DNA of 64,000 nucleotides, from the NCBI GenBank assembly GCA_934045075.1, contig OW203725.1, positions 24,653,714 to 24,717,713 on the forward strand. Reading direction: 5' to 3'. The translations under genes and the position numbers were made by a program. This stretch comes from Yponomeuta sedellus (lineage: Eukaryota > Arthropoda > Insecta > Lepidoptera > Yponomeutidae). Positions 20,426 through 30,973 of this stretch are shown piece after piece. Below the pieces are notes generated by a model that made no database searches, had not been told where the DNA came from, and worked only from the letters and a program-made list of their open reading frames with translations. The stretch's first letter is position 1, and every line of letters begins with the position of its first letter.

Positions 20426-21461
20426 ATGGAGTCTGAGGATCGCAAACGCAAGAAGGATAAAAGTCGTGATGACGATTCTCGCAGAGAAACGAAGCCGAAA
20501 CGGCCAAGATCCCGCTCCCGATCACCAGAGGAATCCCGCGATAGAGATTCGAGGCGCAAACGGATACATTCCAAGTCCAAGTCACCGGATGATCACCGGA
20601 AACCAGATATGCAACAAAATAATCCTTTCAAGAAGCCTGAAGTCAAAGAAGAAGCCCCAGAAAGGAAAAGAAAAGCAACAGATATGCTTAACACCCGCAC
20701 TGGGGGTGCCTACATCCCTCCAGCTCGTCTGCGGATGATGCAAGCGGCGATAACCGACAAAGCCTCCATGGCATACCAGAGGTTAGCTTGGGAAGCTCTT
20801 AAAAAGTCCATACACGGCCACATCAACAAGATTAACGTCGGTAACATAGGAATTATCATCAAAGAGTTACTAAGAGAAAACATTGTCAGAGGCCGAGGTT
20901 TGCTTTGTCGTTCAATAATACAGGCTCAGGCAGCTTCGTCAACATTTACTAATGTCTACGCAGCCTTAGTGGCAGCGATCAACTCCCGTTTCCCAAATAT
21001 AGGAGAGTTACTGCTCAAGAGACTCGTAATACAGTTCAAACGTGGTTTCAAGAGGAATGACAAGCCAATCTGCATCTCGTCAGCCTCTTTCATTGCTCAT
21101 TTGGTGAACCAACGCGTTGCACATGAAATTTTAGCCTTAGAGCTCCTGACTTTACTTGTGGAGACCCCTACGGATGACTCTGTAGAAGTTGCTATATCAT
21201 TTTTAAAAGAATGTGGTCAAAAACTCACAGAGGTGTCATCTAAAGGTGTGAATGCAATATTTGAGATGCTGCGTAATATTTTACATGAAGGGCAACTGGA
21301 TAAGCGTGTGCAGTACATGATTGAGGTCATGTTTCAAGTGTGGAAGGATGGTTTCAAGGATCATCCGGCAGTGCTGGAAGAACTGGAGCTTGTGCCAGAA
21401 GAGGATCAGTTTACACACTTGCTGATGCTGGACGATGCTACGGATGCACAGGATATCCTGA
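20426..21461 (+). CDS. ncm: CWC22 exon 1: RS N terminus and MIF4G domain
   Basis: ATG in AACAATGGAG context. It encodes RS/KR-rich residues, then the MIF4G helices ([30 protein letters not shown]). The donor CTGA|GTCGGT is weak but the only one that fits: the leftover A plus AT from exon 2 gives Asn of NVFKLDE, as in the family. Confidence 0.93.
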
Positions 21462-24400
21462 GTCGGTATTCTCCCTGTTTTGGTTTATGTTCTTTGTTCA
21501 CTTTGTTCACATCTAATTAATAGTTTGGTTTATTATTCGCTTGCACACCATTACAGTCATATTTATCTCTCATGTGTTTCTAATGAGACCTACATTGATT
21601 TAATAATTTTAGGGTGATGTAGTGCGCCACTCAGTAGCTTTAATTTTTTACAATTAATTAACACACCCGCTTTTATCTTGTTTTCTTTACTAACCTAGTG
21701 CTCCTAAATACTTTTCAGATGTTTTCAAACTTGATGAAAAGTATGAAGAAAATGAGCAAAAGTACAAGAATCTGAGCAAAGAAATCCTTGGTTCTGATGC
21801 TGAATCTGGAGAAGAAGAAGGTTCAGGTAGTGGCAGTGGGAGCGATGAGTCCGGAGAAGAGAATGACGAGGAGGAAAACAAACAAGGAGGTGTCACCATC
21901 ATTGATAATACAGAAACGAATCTGGTTGCCTTACGAAGGACTATTTACCTGACAATCAATTCCAGTTTGGACTTCGAAGAATGTGCTCACAAGTTGATGA
22001 AGATGCAGTTAAAACCGGGCCAGGAAGTGGAGCTATGCCACATGTTCTTGGATTGCTGTGCAGAGCAGAGGACTTACGAAAAGTTTTATGGATTACTGGC
22101 TCAACGATTCTGTAATATAAACAGAATCTACATTGGTCCATTTGAAGAGATCTTCAAAGATTCATACTCCACAGCTCATCGGTTGGACACCAACAGGCTA
22201 AGAAATGTCAGCAAATTTTTTGCACATCTTCTATTTACTGATTCTATCAGTTGGGAAGTAATGGAGTGCGTTAGACTGAACGAGGAAGATACAACTAGTT
22301 CCAGTCGAATCTACATCAAAATTCTTTTCCAAGAGTTAGCTGAGTATATGGGATTGAAGAAGTTGAATGACCGGCTGCAAGATCCGTAAGTTACAGCATA
22401 TTGTTTCTAACCATCATTGTAAACATGCTGAAAAACTAATTTTTTCTATCTTTTCTTTCCAGAACACTGCAAGGGGCATTCTCAGGGATATTTCCCCGAG
22501 ACAATCCGAAGAATACCAGATTCTCAATCAACTTCTTCACTTCTATTGGTTTGGGAGGTCTGACTGATGAGCTGAGAGAACATCTGAAGCAAATGCCAAA
22601 GGTAAGCCTAAACAAAGGAATTTTCACAAGTCTAAAAAGATACAAGCTACACGACCAGTGATAGGAATGGAGTGGGCTTATTTACCTAAACTTCGAGGAA
22701 TAGAGACAATAATCGGAGACTTCCTTACGACAATATTTTTTTCCGGGACATCACTTAAGTAAATTAAAAAATAATGATATTCGGAATAAGTAATTGGCCT
22801 ATGTTTACTTAAAGTTTAAGATTATAAACAAATCACAGAGTCGCCTTGAAAAGTGTTAGATCTATTTATTTAAAAATTTAAAACGGTAAAAGAAAAATAA
22901 AACAATGAACATTGTTACAAAATACAAAAAATACAAATCTAGGCATATTTGAATTCTTTTTCAGCATATACCCATGGAAAGCATGAAACAAAATGTACCC
23001 ACAGACGGAACAATTTAAATTACAAAGTTTACTCTTTGTGTTACTGAAAAATGTGATCCAGCCATTATTTAAATAATGGCATTACGCACATTTGTAAAAC
23101 CTATTTAGAGGCTAAAAATTCCACTCATGCCGGGATTCGAACCCGCGACCTCTGGCTATCCGTGCCAGCGCTCTTTCCAACTGAGCTAATGGGCGACTCA
23201 CCGGCACCAGTGAAATTTCGAACCTCTACAATATTCTCTGTATTACGTACTTGGAATTTTTTGCCTCTAAATAGGTTTTTAAAATTGTCCTTAGCACGGG
23301 TTAGTGCATTAAAAATAATATAATTACACACATTTTGAAATAAACTTTTGTATCGTGATCTTTTAGTAAGATAAAAGACAAATAAATAACTTTCTTTTAT
23401 AAAACTTATTAATCCTCTATCTCCGTCCAAAATACATATAGAGAATTCAAAAGTTATGAAAAATGTCTGTTTTATTATTTGAAAGACAATAATTGTTGGA
23501 ATATTCTTTTCAATTATACACTTGAACTTTAGAAATCTCAAGAAACGTGGTCGAGATCGAGCGGAAAAGCAGATATTTACTGCAAAACGTGTACGTTTTC
23601 TTAAACAAAGATTGCGTTTAATAGTTTTAGGTAATTTACATAATGTTCTCCAAAAAGCAAACTTTCAGAAAATTTTGGACTCTATGTTATGTCTAGTCTC
23701 AAACTTAGACCAATTACTTATTCGGAATAACATTTATTTTTAATTTACTTAAGTGATGTCCCGGAAAAAAATATTGTCGTAAGGAAGTCTCCGATTTTGT
23801 CTTCGAACTTTAGGTGAATAAGCCCGCTCCATTCCTATCACTGTACATGACCTATATGAAACAACTCTACCGATTTTTATTAATGTCCTGTGTATATTCA
23901 GTACGTCTGTGAATAGGTCCCAGGCAGGCTAGTTATTAGGGTAAAACAACGGTTGCGGAGGCAGCTTAGTATCATATTGTTGGTAGCCTAAGATGCAAGC
24001 AGAAATCTAAACTACTTTTATGTTAGCATCAGTTTCTTAAACTTCACTTTTCCAGAATGTGCCGCCCGCCATTACCGAGATCAAAGTATCGGAAGAGTCT
24101 TCGAGTTCCAGTAGCTCCTCGTCATCCGATTCCAGTGGTAAGTTAATAAGATAGAAAATCGATTTTTTGGAAATTTCAACCAGCCTGTTGATGAACGAAA
24201 ATTATGAACGTGATACGACTGTCATAGGTAGTGATAGGTTGACTTGTAAAATCGACAGCACCTCGGCCTTTCTATACATGCACTCTAGACTTGTTTGGTT
24301 CCTCCATCCTTTCATATTGTATCGTAATATATAAAAAACCTCATATCACCCATTTACCAGGAAACAATAAAATGTATCTTGTCACCTGTGAGTGCGGGGT

Positions 24401-27400
24401 TTGTGGCTGAACTGAACGAAACCTTCCTTCCTAATGGTGAAACTACGATAAAGGGAGGGATAACGGTGCTTCTTCTCTCGCGAGCAAAAAGATTTTTGTA
24501 AAGCATACAAGTTAGTTCAATACATGAGTTCTACAGTCAGTGGTTCTTAACCTTTTAGTCATGAGGGATTGGTTTACCAATTTTTTGCCTTGTGAGACAG
24601 GGATCATCTAACTGTAAATAAATAATGGATGGTTTGAAAACACACATAATTTTACGACTAAAATTCAGTACCTAAATGGCTTCGCGGACCACTTCAGGAA
24701 CCAACAGTGGTCAGCGGACCACCGGTTAAGAACCACTGTTGTAGGTTTTAGAACAATATGAACACTTTGTAATTCAAAAGTCTGGTTTTGACATTTTTCC
24801 CTCCAAATGGACAATTATCCCTGCATTCCGAGATGCGATGAAATCGATTACAGCGCGATCCGACCAAATTTAGCAGTCCCAAAGTATCTCGCACGAAATA
24901 GGGTGTTGTGCCTACTGCACTTATATGGATTGGCACTGTAATCGATTTCTACGCATCTCGGAACACACCTTATGTATTCGTATCATAAGCGCAGTTTTTA
25001 CTTTTGAATAAAGTTTTTTTATTTTGTATTTTTATTTACTGTAACTTTTAATGTTCATTAAGTCACAGTTTCTGTGTTGATTTGAATAAAAACACTGATG
25101 TAATTTGCCACTTATACCGCCCGCATTGAATCCATGCTTGTTCGACATCAGTGCAGATGTTGCGAGATTACAGATGCGAATATCCGCAACATTCCTGATT
25201 GCGTCTTAGGACTGGGACACATTTGTATTTCCTGTAAGTATGTCAAATGATACTTTTCTACAGATTCCGAAAGCGACGCGGAAGAAAGCAGCAAAACAAA
25301 TAAGAACCAGAAGTCGAAGAAGAAAGGATCCAAATCACCCCCGCCCGATGACTCGGCCCGTAGCAGGGAGAAGCCGGTTGAGCGTTGGGGCCACGACGGC
25401 TTCTACGAGCAGAATGGGCCGGGCGCGCGGCGACCGGAGAACCGGCCGCCGCCGCCGCGGCTTGGCCGGGATAAGGACGACTTTGCCATCCCTCGGGATC
25501 CACGGGAAAAGTAACTGAATCATTTTAAAAACCTATTTAGAGGCTAAAAATTCCGCCCATTGCGGCGCCTATACCTAAGCCAAATTCGAAAACGAATAGC
25601 GATAAACAAACGACTAAACTTTACTGGTTGGCATAAACTACATTGCCCAAAATGTTTTTGACACCTGAATTTCTAGGTTTCTTTTTTTGTAGGACTATCG
25701 CGTAAAATGAATGTCGAATTTTTAATGGTTTTTCGAAATAACAATGCATGTTATTATGTTATTTGAGTGATTCTAGTGAAATATGCTGCAGTAGGAATTG
25801 TTAATAAATAGTTAGCATGTAAAAGGCTATAATCATGTAAGTAATAGAAGATTTGTAAAACTTGAGTTGAACCCTAAATTAGTTTGTTTACCGCTATTCG
25901 TTATCGAATTTGGCTTAGTGTGGGAGGCGCGATGATACTGGTTTAGTTCTAATAACTTATTGTTAAATTAAAAAAAGACGAAATGTATAAAGTTCACTCT
26001 TCCAAATGTCAAAATGGTAGACAGCAATGTTTTATTGGGGAATGACAAATTAGACTGTATTTCTAGGTATCACAATTGATGCAAAGCTTCAATGGGGTCC
26101 TCAGATATAGAAAAATTGGCAAATAGGCTTAGCTCTGCAGCATATGCTGTTAAAAGAATTAGGGCACTAACTGACGTCGCAACTGCCAGGCTTGTTTATT
26201 TTAGTTACTTCCATATGTATAGCAGCGGACATTGAGACCATCTTCGTCTTGCAGAAGAGAGCGATCATATTCATTTATAGGCTGGGTAGTAGAGATTCTT
26301 TAAGAGATTTCTTTAAAGAAACTAACATCCTGACAGTTGCCAGTCAGTATATCAGTAACTTTAAAAATATCAGTAACTTTAACAGTTGTATTCATAAAAA
26401 CTCACGAAAGTTGCTTATAAACCTCAGTTAGTTAACTTGTTTAATAAGCCCTAACATGCTGCTAAAGTGTTCGTTAAAAATATCTATTCATAAACGCATG
26501 GTAACCGTACATTACCTAGCGGACCTTTAGAGTGGATTGAATTGAACGATTTCCACAGATTATGAGAAGAAATTAATGTTAACTTGGCAAATAACAGGTT
26601 ACTTTCGTAAACAAGACAGTCTGTGGTGTAAACCAAAGACACTAAATTCTCTTGTTTGACATTGACAACTGAAAAATAATTGACGCGCCAAATATATTTT
26701 TGCTGGACTGGAACCAAAAAAATTTGGTAGTTTCATTTTATCTATTAAAACAGTTCTGCAGAGTGAAAAAAGGAAAATGGATATTGCCGAATGATCGTCA
26801 TTGGTTAAAAAGAGATGCAGAACAGAAAATTGGCTGAGGGAAGACAAAGTAAAAGAAAGAAATCAAGGAATTTAGACTTAAAATATGAATTAATTTTAGC
26901 TGAAATAAATAGTATTATGAAAACAGATTCCAAATAATAAAATCTTTTTATAATTCGAAGTCATTCTTGTCAATAATAACTTGAAACAAGCATAGAAGTT
27001 TTATTTTAACAATTTACTGGAAGTCCCACTAAGACGCACTGGAACCTCTGCTACAATACACCAAAGCACCGCTCTATAGTTTCCTGGTTCCGATTTGAGC
27101 CTCATTGTACTGCTTTTCATGATTATTTCTGGGGTTGAGCAGTGGTGTGAACAGGAATGGCAGTAGAGGGTAGTCAGTCTCCCAGTAGACTGCCTCTAAA
27201 ATGGCCATCTTCAAAGCGTTGCTTTATATTACTTTCATTGAAGATACGGCTATCGTGAGTACCCCCTCCATCTAGCCACAATGTCCATGATCTTGAGGCT
27301 AGCGTCACAAACAACCTAGAACAGAATAATACTATATAGGTAGGTATGCACATATGGTATGGTAAACAATCATTAAAGTAAATTAATCAGTTATGTACTG

Positions 27401-29923
27401 AAGTATTTAGGTACCTGGACAATCAAGGAATAATATTACCCTTTCCTATTTATGTAATATTGAGCTTGCTCTAAAGGAGATTATAAGAAATGAATGTGAC
27501 TTACTTCACGTCGTCCCCAACAACGGATGGCGATCAGCACTTGGAGTTCTGGTGAAACGCCAGCACCTCTGGCATCCACCATGAGCTCGTCTTCCACCAG
27601 ATTGATTATCTCCCGAATGGTTTCTTTACAGAATTTAGAGCGTTTTTTTGAACGTGAGATCTCGCAATACAAATGGGTTTATTCTTTTATTATAAATTTT
27701 TCTCCGCCTTTTCCGCTTCTTGCAAGCGGCCAATTGAATATATTGCGCGCAAAGCATTCATTTTTATGTGTAAATAAACACAACACTCCGAAAACACTAA
27801 TGTCAATTTCTCGTTTTGAGGTTATAATCAGTATGTTATGGACACTATAAGAGAGATAAACAAGGGGACTGCGATTGTTAGCTTAGCAAACCTTTGTTAA
27901 ACAGCTAATGAACGTTTTAGGCATTAACCTACGTTTATGAATAGAGATTTTTAGCAAACGTTCTATAAACCCTTTATTTAAGAAGTGCATATTTTTTATG
28001 AATACAACTGTAAAACTTTAGGTAGCCAACACAATCTAAATACTAGAAATAAACATAAACTTTTGTTCCCACTATTTAGGCTGGCAAATGTTAATACATC
28101 CTTCATGGGGCATTGTATACGCTTCTATAATAAAATCTCTGAAGATATATTAAGCTTGCCTGAATCTCGGTTCGAAAAATATGTTAAGCACACTTTGTGC
28201 CAAAAGGGCTACTATAACATAAAGGATTATTTCGATGACAATGAGGTCTGGAATTAAAGCCAGTACAGTCAAACAGTAAATAATGAGTTCTATGTTTTAT
28301 AATAATTATGTAAACTATGTTAATTAAGGGCCTTTGAAAAGACTAAGTTTGGAGTTTTTTTGTCCATTTTTTCTCCTAAATGATCTAGATTTTGAAATGG
28401 ACACCTAGTTCATTAAGCCGCAGTTTCTGTGCTACTTTGAATAAAACCTTTTCTTTTCATTTCTAATGTCAAAATCCTTTTCAAAATAAACTAAACATAA
28501 TTGATTTATAATTAAAATTTTTATTTTTAATTATAAATCAATTATGTCGAGGCCGCGAATCAATACATTTATATGGAAGTAGCGGTAGCTATATGTTTAG
28601 GCCTTTTACTAAAAGTTCTGCATGATAGACCAACTTCACTGTGCAATCGTAACTTTTCCGCCCGGATATAATTCCAGAGCTAATCTCTGAAAATTAGACC
28701 ACTTGTATGCTAGTATACATTTTAGTGTTGTTCTAACGACTAACCTGCTCAGGGGCGGCAGACCAAGGCGGGACGACGATCGGCGTGAACGCAATGGTGA
28801 CGAAAGAACGTGGCGCGAGGCCTCCCGCGACGCAGACAGGTCCAGACGCGGCAGGGAGGAAGACTCGCGATCTAGGCGCAGGGAGGAGAGCGATGGCGGC
28901 AGACAAAGGGATAAGAGGGGAAGTGGAGATGATGGAAGCGAGTTTAGAAGAAGGGACGACAACGAAACAAGATCCGGAAGAAGAGATCCCGATGACGATA
29001 GCAAACGCAAAGATAGAAGAAATATGGACGGCGATTTAAGGCCCAAACGAGACTTTGACGACGAAACGCGCAAGAATAAACGATCCTCAGATGATAGTGA
29101 TTCACGGTCTAGAAGGAAAGATTCAGATCAGGAAGATAGAGACGATAGACGAAAAATAGACTCAAGATCAAGGAGAAAGGACACTGAAAAAGAAGACAGA
29201 GATTCAGACAGGCGTAAAGAAAGATCTTATGACACAGAGAGAGATTATAAAGATTCAGATAGACGTAAAAATCGATCTTATGACACGGAAAGAGATGATA
29301 TAGGTTCAGAAAAACGTAAAGATAGAACTTATGACACAGAAAGAGATGATAGAGATTCAGATAGACGTAAAGATCGATCTAATGAGGATGTCTCGAGATC
29401 CAGGAGACGAGACAAGAATGATGATGATGATGAAGAGAGAGAGGATCGCCAGTACGAATCTTACTGGTCTAGGAAGGAGAAAGAGTCATATAGAGAAGAC
29501 AGGGAAAGAAGAAGCGAATCGGATGACGCAGATGAATCCAGATCTAAAAGGAAGGATAGTGATAAATCACAGAAGGACCCAGAAAGAAAACCTAAAAAAA
29601 AGAGCAAGAAAAAGAAACAGAAATCTTCATCAAAAGAAAAGGATTCTAATGACTCCAGTTCAAGCGAAGACGACTCACGTAAACGTAAAAAGAAGAAGTC
29701 AAAAAAAGAGAAAGAGAATGACTTTGATATAAAAAACAGAGTAGAATTAGATAAGGGTAGTAAGAAAGTCAAGTATCATAAGAAAGAAGTGGTGAGTGAT
29801 GACTGGGATATCCGAAGGGAGAGTAGTATAACCAAAGAGATCCCAGGTCGGTACTGGGATGATAAAGAGAAGAAACGGCGCGAAACTCCTGAGAAGAGCT
29901 CTGATGGGAGGCGAGAACGTTAA
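20426..29923 (+). CDS. ncm: CWC22 / nucampholin, spliceosome-associated EJC loading factor
   Basis: CWC22 is needed for pre-mRNA splicing and recruits eIF4A3 to spliceosomes so that exon junction complexes form, in the nucleus. The exons are 20426-21461, 21719-22385, 22463-22601, 24056-24137, 25264-25510 and 28753-29923. The sum is 3342 nt, an exact 1114 codons (1113 aa), and every junction closes in frame. Order of parts: an Arg/Ser-rich N terminus, the [11 protein letters not shown] motif, a MIF4G domain (about residues 110-300), an acidic linker, an MA3 domain with [10 protein letters not shown] and [14 protein letters not shown], the [14 protein letters not shown] segment, a Ser run, and a long Arg/Asp/Ser/Lys tail. 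The start at 20426 is the first ATG of the RS-rich segment. Large introns hold hAT, Harbinger and LINE debris. Confidence 0.95.
21719..22385 (+). CDS. ncm: CWC22 exon 2: acidic linker and MA3 domain
   Basis: Acceptor cttttcag. It encodes [18 protein letters not shown], an acidic Gly/Ser/Glu linker, [20 protein letters not shown] and the MA3 helices through [14 protein letters not shown]. Donor GATCC|GTAAGT. Confidence 0.94.
22463..22601 (+). CDS. ncm: CWC22 exon 3
   Basis: Acceptor ctttccag. It encodes [20 protein letters not shown], then [20 protein letters not shown] and LKQMPK. These residues are highly conserved in CWC22. Donor AAG|GTAAGC. Confidence 0.94.
22656..23843. mobile_element. 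hAT-like non-autonomous element with ~150-bp inverted ends
   Basis: The ends CAGTGATAGGAATGGAG and its complement CTCCATTCCTATCACTG begin long inverted repeats that continue through TCCGGGACATCACTTAAGT. The flanks TACACGAC and TACATGAC look like an 8-bp target duplication with one change, as for hAT elements. SINE A copies were later inserted at 23099-23320. No transposase is seen. It lies in CWC22 intron 3. Confidence 0.75.
23099..23320 (-). repeat. tRNA-derived SINE A copy plus an inverted tail piece
   Basis: On the minus strand AGCTCAGTTGGAAAGAGCG (A-box region) and GGGTTCGAATCCCGGCAT (B box) are followed by TTTTTAGCCTCTAAATAGG. A second, oppositely oriented tail with AGCACGGGTTAGTGCATTAA follows at 23253-23320. 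The same family lies at 32960, 33285, 45570 and 56550. Confidence 0.8.
24056..24137 (+). CDS. ncm: CWC22 exon 4: serine-rich
   Basis: Acceptor cttttccag, donor CAGTG|GTAAGT. It encodes [14 protein letters not shown] then a Ser run and SDSSG, the Ser-rich segment that follows the MA3 region in CWC22. Confidence 0.9.
24538..24738. mobile_element. hAT-type MITE, 201 bp
   Basis: 15-bp terminal inverted repeats, CAGTGGTTCTTAACC and GGTTAAGAACCACTG, a typical hAT end type. A clean 8-bp duplication is not visible. It lies in CWC22 intron 4. Confidence 0.75.
24826..24962. repeat. Fold-back element with ~30-bp arms
   Basis: TTCCGAGATGCG and AAATCGATTACAG on the left are mirrored by GTAATCGATTTC and CGCATCTCGGAA on the right. 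Non-coding MITE-like sequence. Confidence 0.65.
25264..25510 (+). CDS. ncm: CWC22 exon 5: Lys, Pro and Arg-rich linker
   Basis: Acceptor tttctacag. It encodes [20 protein letters not shown], a Pro/Gly/Arg stretch rich in CG codons, and [11 protein letters not shown]. It ends AA|GTAACT; the AA plus G of exon 6 gives Lys. GC-rich compared with its AT-rich introns. Confidence 0.88.
25517..25556 (-). repeat. SINE A tail remnant
   Basis: AAAAACCTATTTAGAGGCTA followed by AAAATTCC is the reverse of the SINE A tail. It lies just after the CWC22 exon 5 donor. Confidence 0.6.
25575..25918. mobile_element. 344-bp MITE with ~37-bp inverted ends
   Basis: Left CTAAGCCAAATTCGAAAACG and right CGTTATCGAATTTGGCTTAG are near-perfect complements, the match extending through GTTTGTTTAC. 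No ORF. CWC22 intron 5. Confidence 0.75.
26382..28011 (-). mobile_element. PIF/Harbinger-like DNA transposon, degenerate
   Basis: Inverted ends ACAGTTGTATTCATAAAAA and TTTTTTATGAATACAACTGT bound 1.6 kb. The minus strand encodes Harbinger transposase pieces. One is at 27672-27481 ([35 protein letters not shown]). Another near 27310-27080 reads [29 protein letters not shown] and LLGD followed by a stop where the family has SGYP. First and second catalytic Asp contexts are visible. Frameshifts and stops make it inactive. Confidence 0.75.
27080..27672 (-). pseudogene. Harbinger transposase remnant
   Basis: HARBI1-like DDE transposase pieces in at least two frames, with an in-frame stop after LLGD. 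No intact coding frame remains. Confidence 0.75.
28495..28546. repeat. Perfect AT-rich palindrome
   Basis: ACATAATTGATTTATAATTA and TAATTATAAATCAATTATG are complementary arms separated by an AT spacer. Probably a fold-back remnant or a hairpin-forming site in CWC22 intron 5. Confidence 0.8.
28753..29923 (+). CDS. ncm: CWC22 exon 6: charged low-complexity C-terminal tail
   Basis: Acceptor cctgctcag at 28752; with the AA of exon 5 it starts Lys-Gly-Gly-Arg-Pro. About 389 residues of Arg/Asp/Ser/Lys/Glu repeats follow, including four tandem 17-residue units around RSYDTERD (about 29196-29390), a [17 protein letters not shown] stretch, and a conserved-looking end [20 protein letters not shown]. 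The open frame upstream of 28753 is intronic. Confidence 0.9.
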
Positions 29924-30156
29924 TCTTCGAGTTTGTAGGAGTAGTGTAGGGTACGCCTATTGTGATATTCTGCAGTCGTTTTGTATGAGACTGATGCTTG
30001 GTGTCCAACGAACAGTGTTGAGAATTTTGTCAAAGTAACTTCTACTTCTGCAGTCATGCTAAGGATACATTCTTTAGAGCTCGTTGTAGATAATATAAGT
30101 TGATTTATTTGTATGTATATATAAGAATTTTGTTTCTCCGTCACGCAAAAAAAGGA

Positions 30157-30162
30157 AATAAA
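30157..30162 (+). terminator. Candidate CWC22 poly(A) signal
   Basis: AATAAA 234 nt after the CWC22 stop, in AT-rich context. Confidence 0.6.
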
Positions 30163-30612
30163 ATTCTAATTATTCCTATTGCTGATATTTTTATTTGAAA
30201 ATTATTTTATTATTTTGCAATAAGAATTAAAACATCCTTGGTTTGCAAACACGGATAAATTTACATCCGTTTGCTAAGCATTCGTTCAAATTAATTTATT
30301 ACACAGATTAGGTTTTTCCCGTATAAAATTTGTCATTTCTAAACTCCGACCACGGATGTCAAAACTCCGACGTTGAGTTTACGTCAAAGTTAATTCCATT
30401 CCAGCTTAAGACATTGACAGAATCCCAGATTCTATAAAGAAAAAAAATTAATTGCTTTTACCAGAACGTATAGATTCGCCTTGTTCGCTTGTGATTGGCT
30501 ATAGTCTTGTCTAACACGTGATATTGGCGAAGTTGTACTGGACAATCAGTGCACTGAGTCCATAAAACAGAATTGAATTGAACGTATAGATTCGTATAAA
30601 CGCTCTAAAATT
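30163..30612. other. CWC22-CFAP119 intergenic region
   Basis: 450 bp, AT-rich, with paired CTCCGAC motifs. It must hold the promoter of the next gene. No TE is recognised. Confidence 0.4.
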
Positions 30613-30973
30613 ATGAAGCCCTTGGAATCCAAAATGATAAAGAAACCGGACGATTCTGAGACAAGCTATCATTCTTCTAACCAGCTGCTCTCTGGTATAA
30701 CCACCACTGAGCCGAGTAACAAGTACGAGTACATAGATAGAGCTGCTTCCTCCCCCATCGATCCAGAGAGCCTATTGCCTCCGAAAATCGAGCTTAAACC
30801 GCAGCTGTCAGCCCCAGCCTACTGGTATTCGCTTCGGGACTCCGCCCCCCCTTTTCTCAGGCCGGGCAAGGAAATTAGGCCTGGGCTCCTGTTTGGGACT
30901 GTCATGAAGGATATGGAGGTCGTCGACATGATTGAGGAGGCATGTGGGGAGAAAGGGCTAAAGAATTTTCTGA
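30613..30973 (+). CDS. Cfap119: CFAP119-like exon 1
   Basis: ATG in AAAATTATGAAG context. It encodes a variable N terminus, then IELKPQLSAPAYWYSLRDSA and MKDMEVVDMIEEACGEKGLK. Donor CTGA|GTAAGT leaves one base. Confidence 0.7.

Larger units (their letters stand above)
26055..28257 (+). mobile_element. Decayed LINE copy split by a Harbinger element
   Basis: 26055-26381 reads as RT thumb sequence ([36 protein letters not shown]) of the same family as the element at 1-3125. 28012-28257 continues with [13 protein letters not shown] and [19 protein letters not shown]. The intervening DNA is the inserted DNA transposon. Stops and shifts show it is dead. Confidence 0.8.

Noticed and set aside
23099..23252. 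tRNA gene on the minus strand
   Set aside because: A and B boxes are present but no clean cloverleaf; the same sequence recurs with a fixed tail, so it is a SINE. The same applies to 33340, 45640, 55130 and 56780.
28703..28752. N-terminal extension of the CWC22 exon 6 ORF
   Set aside because: It precedes a good acceptor, and the phase from exon 5 fits 28753 exactly.
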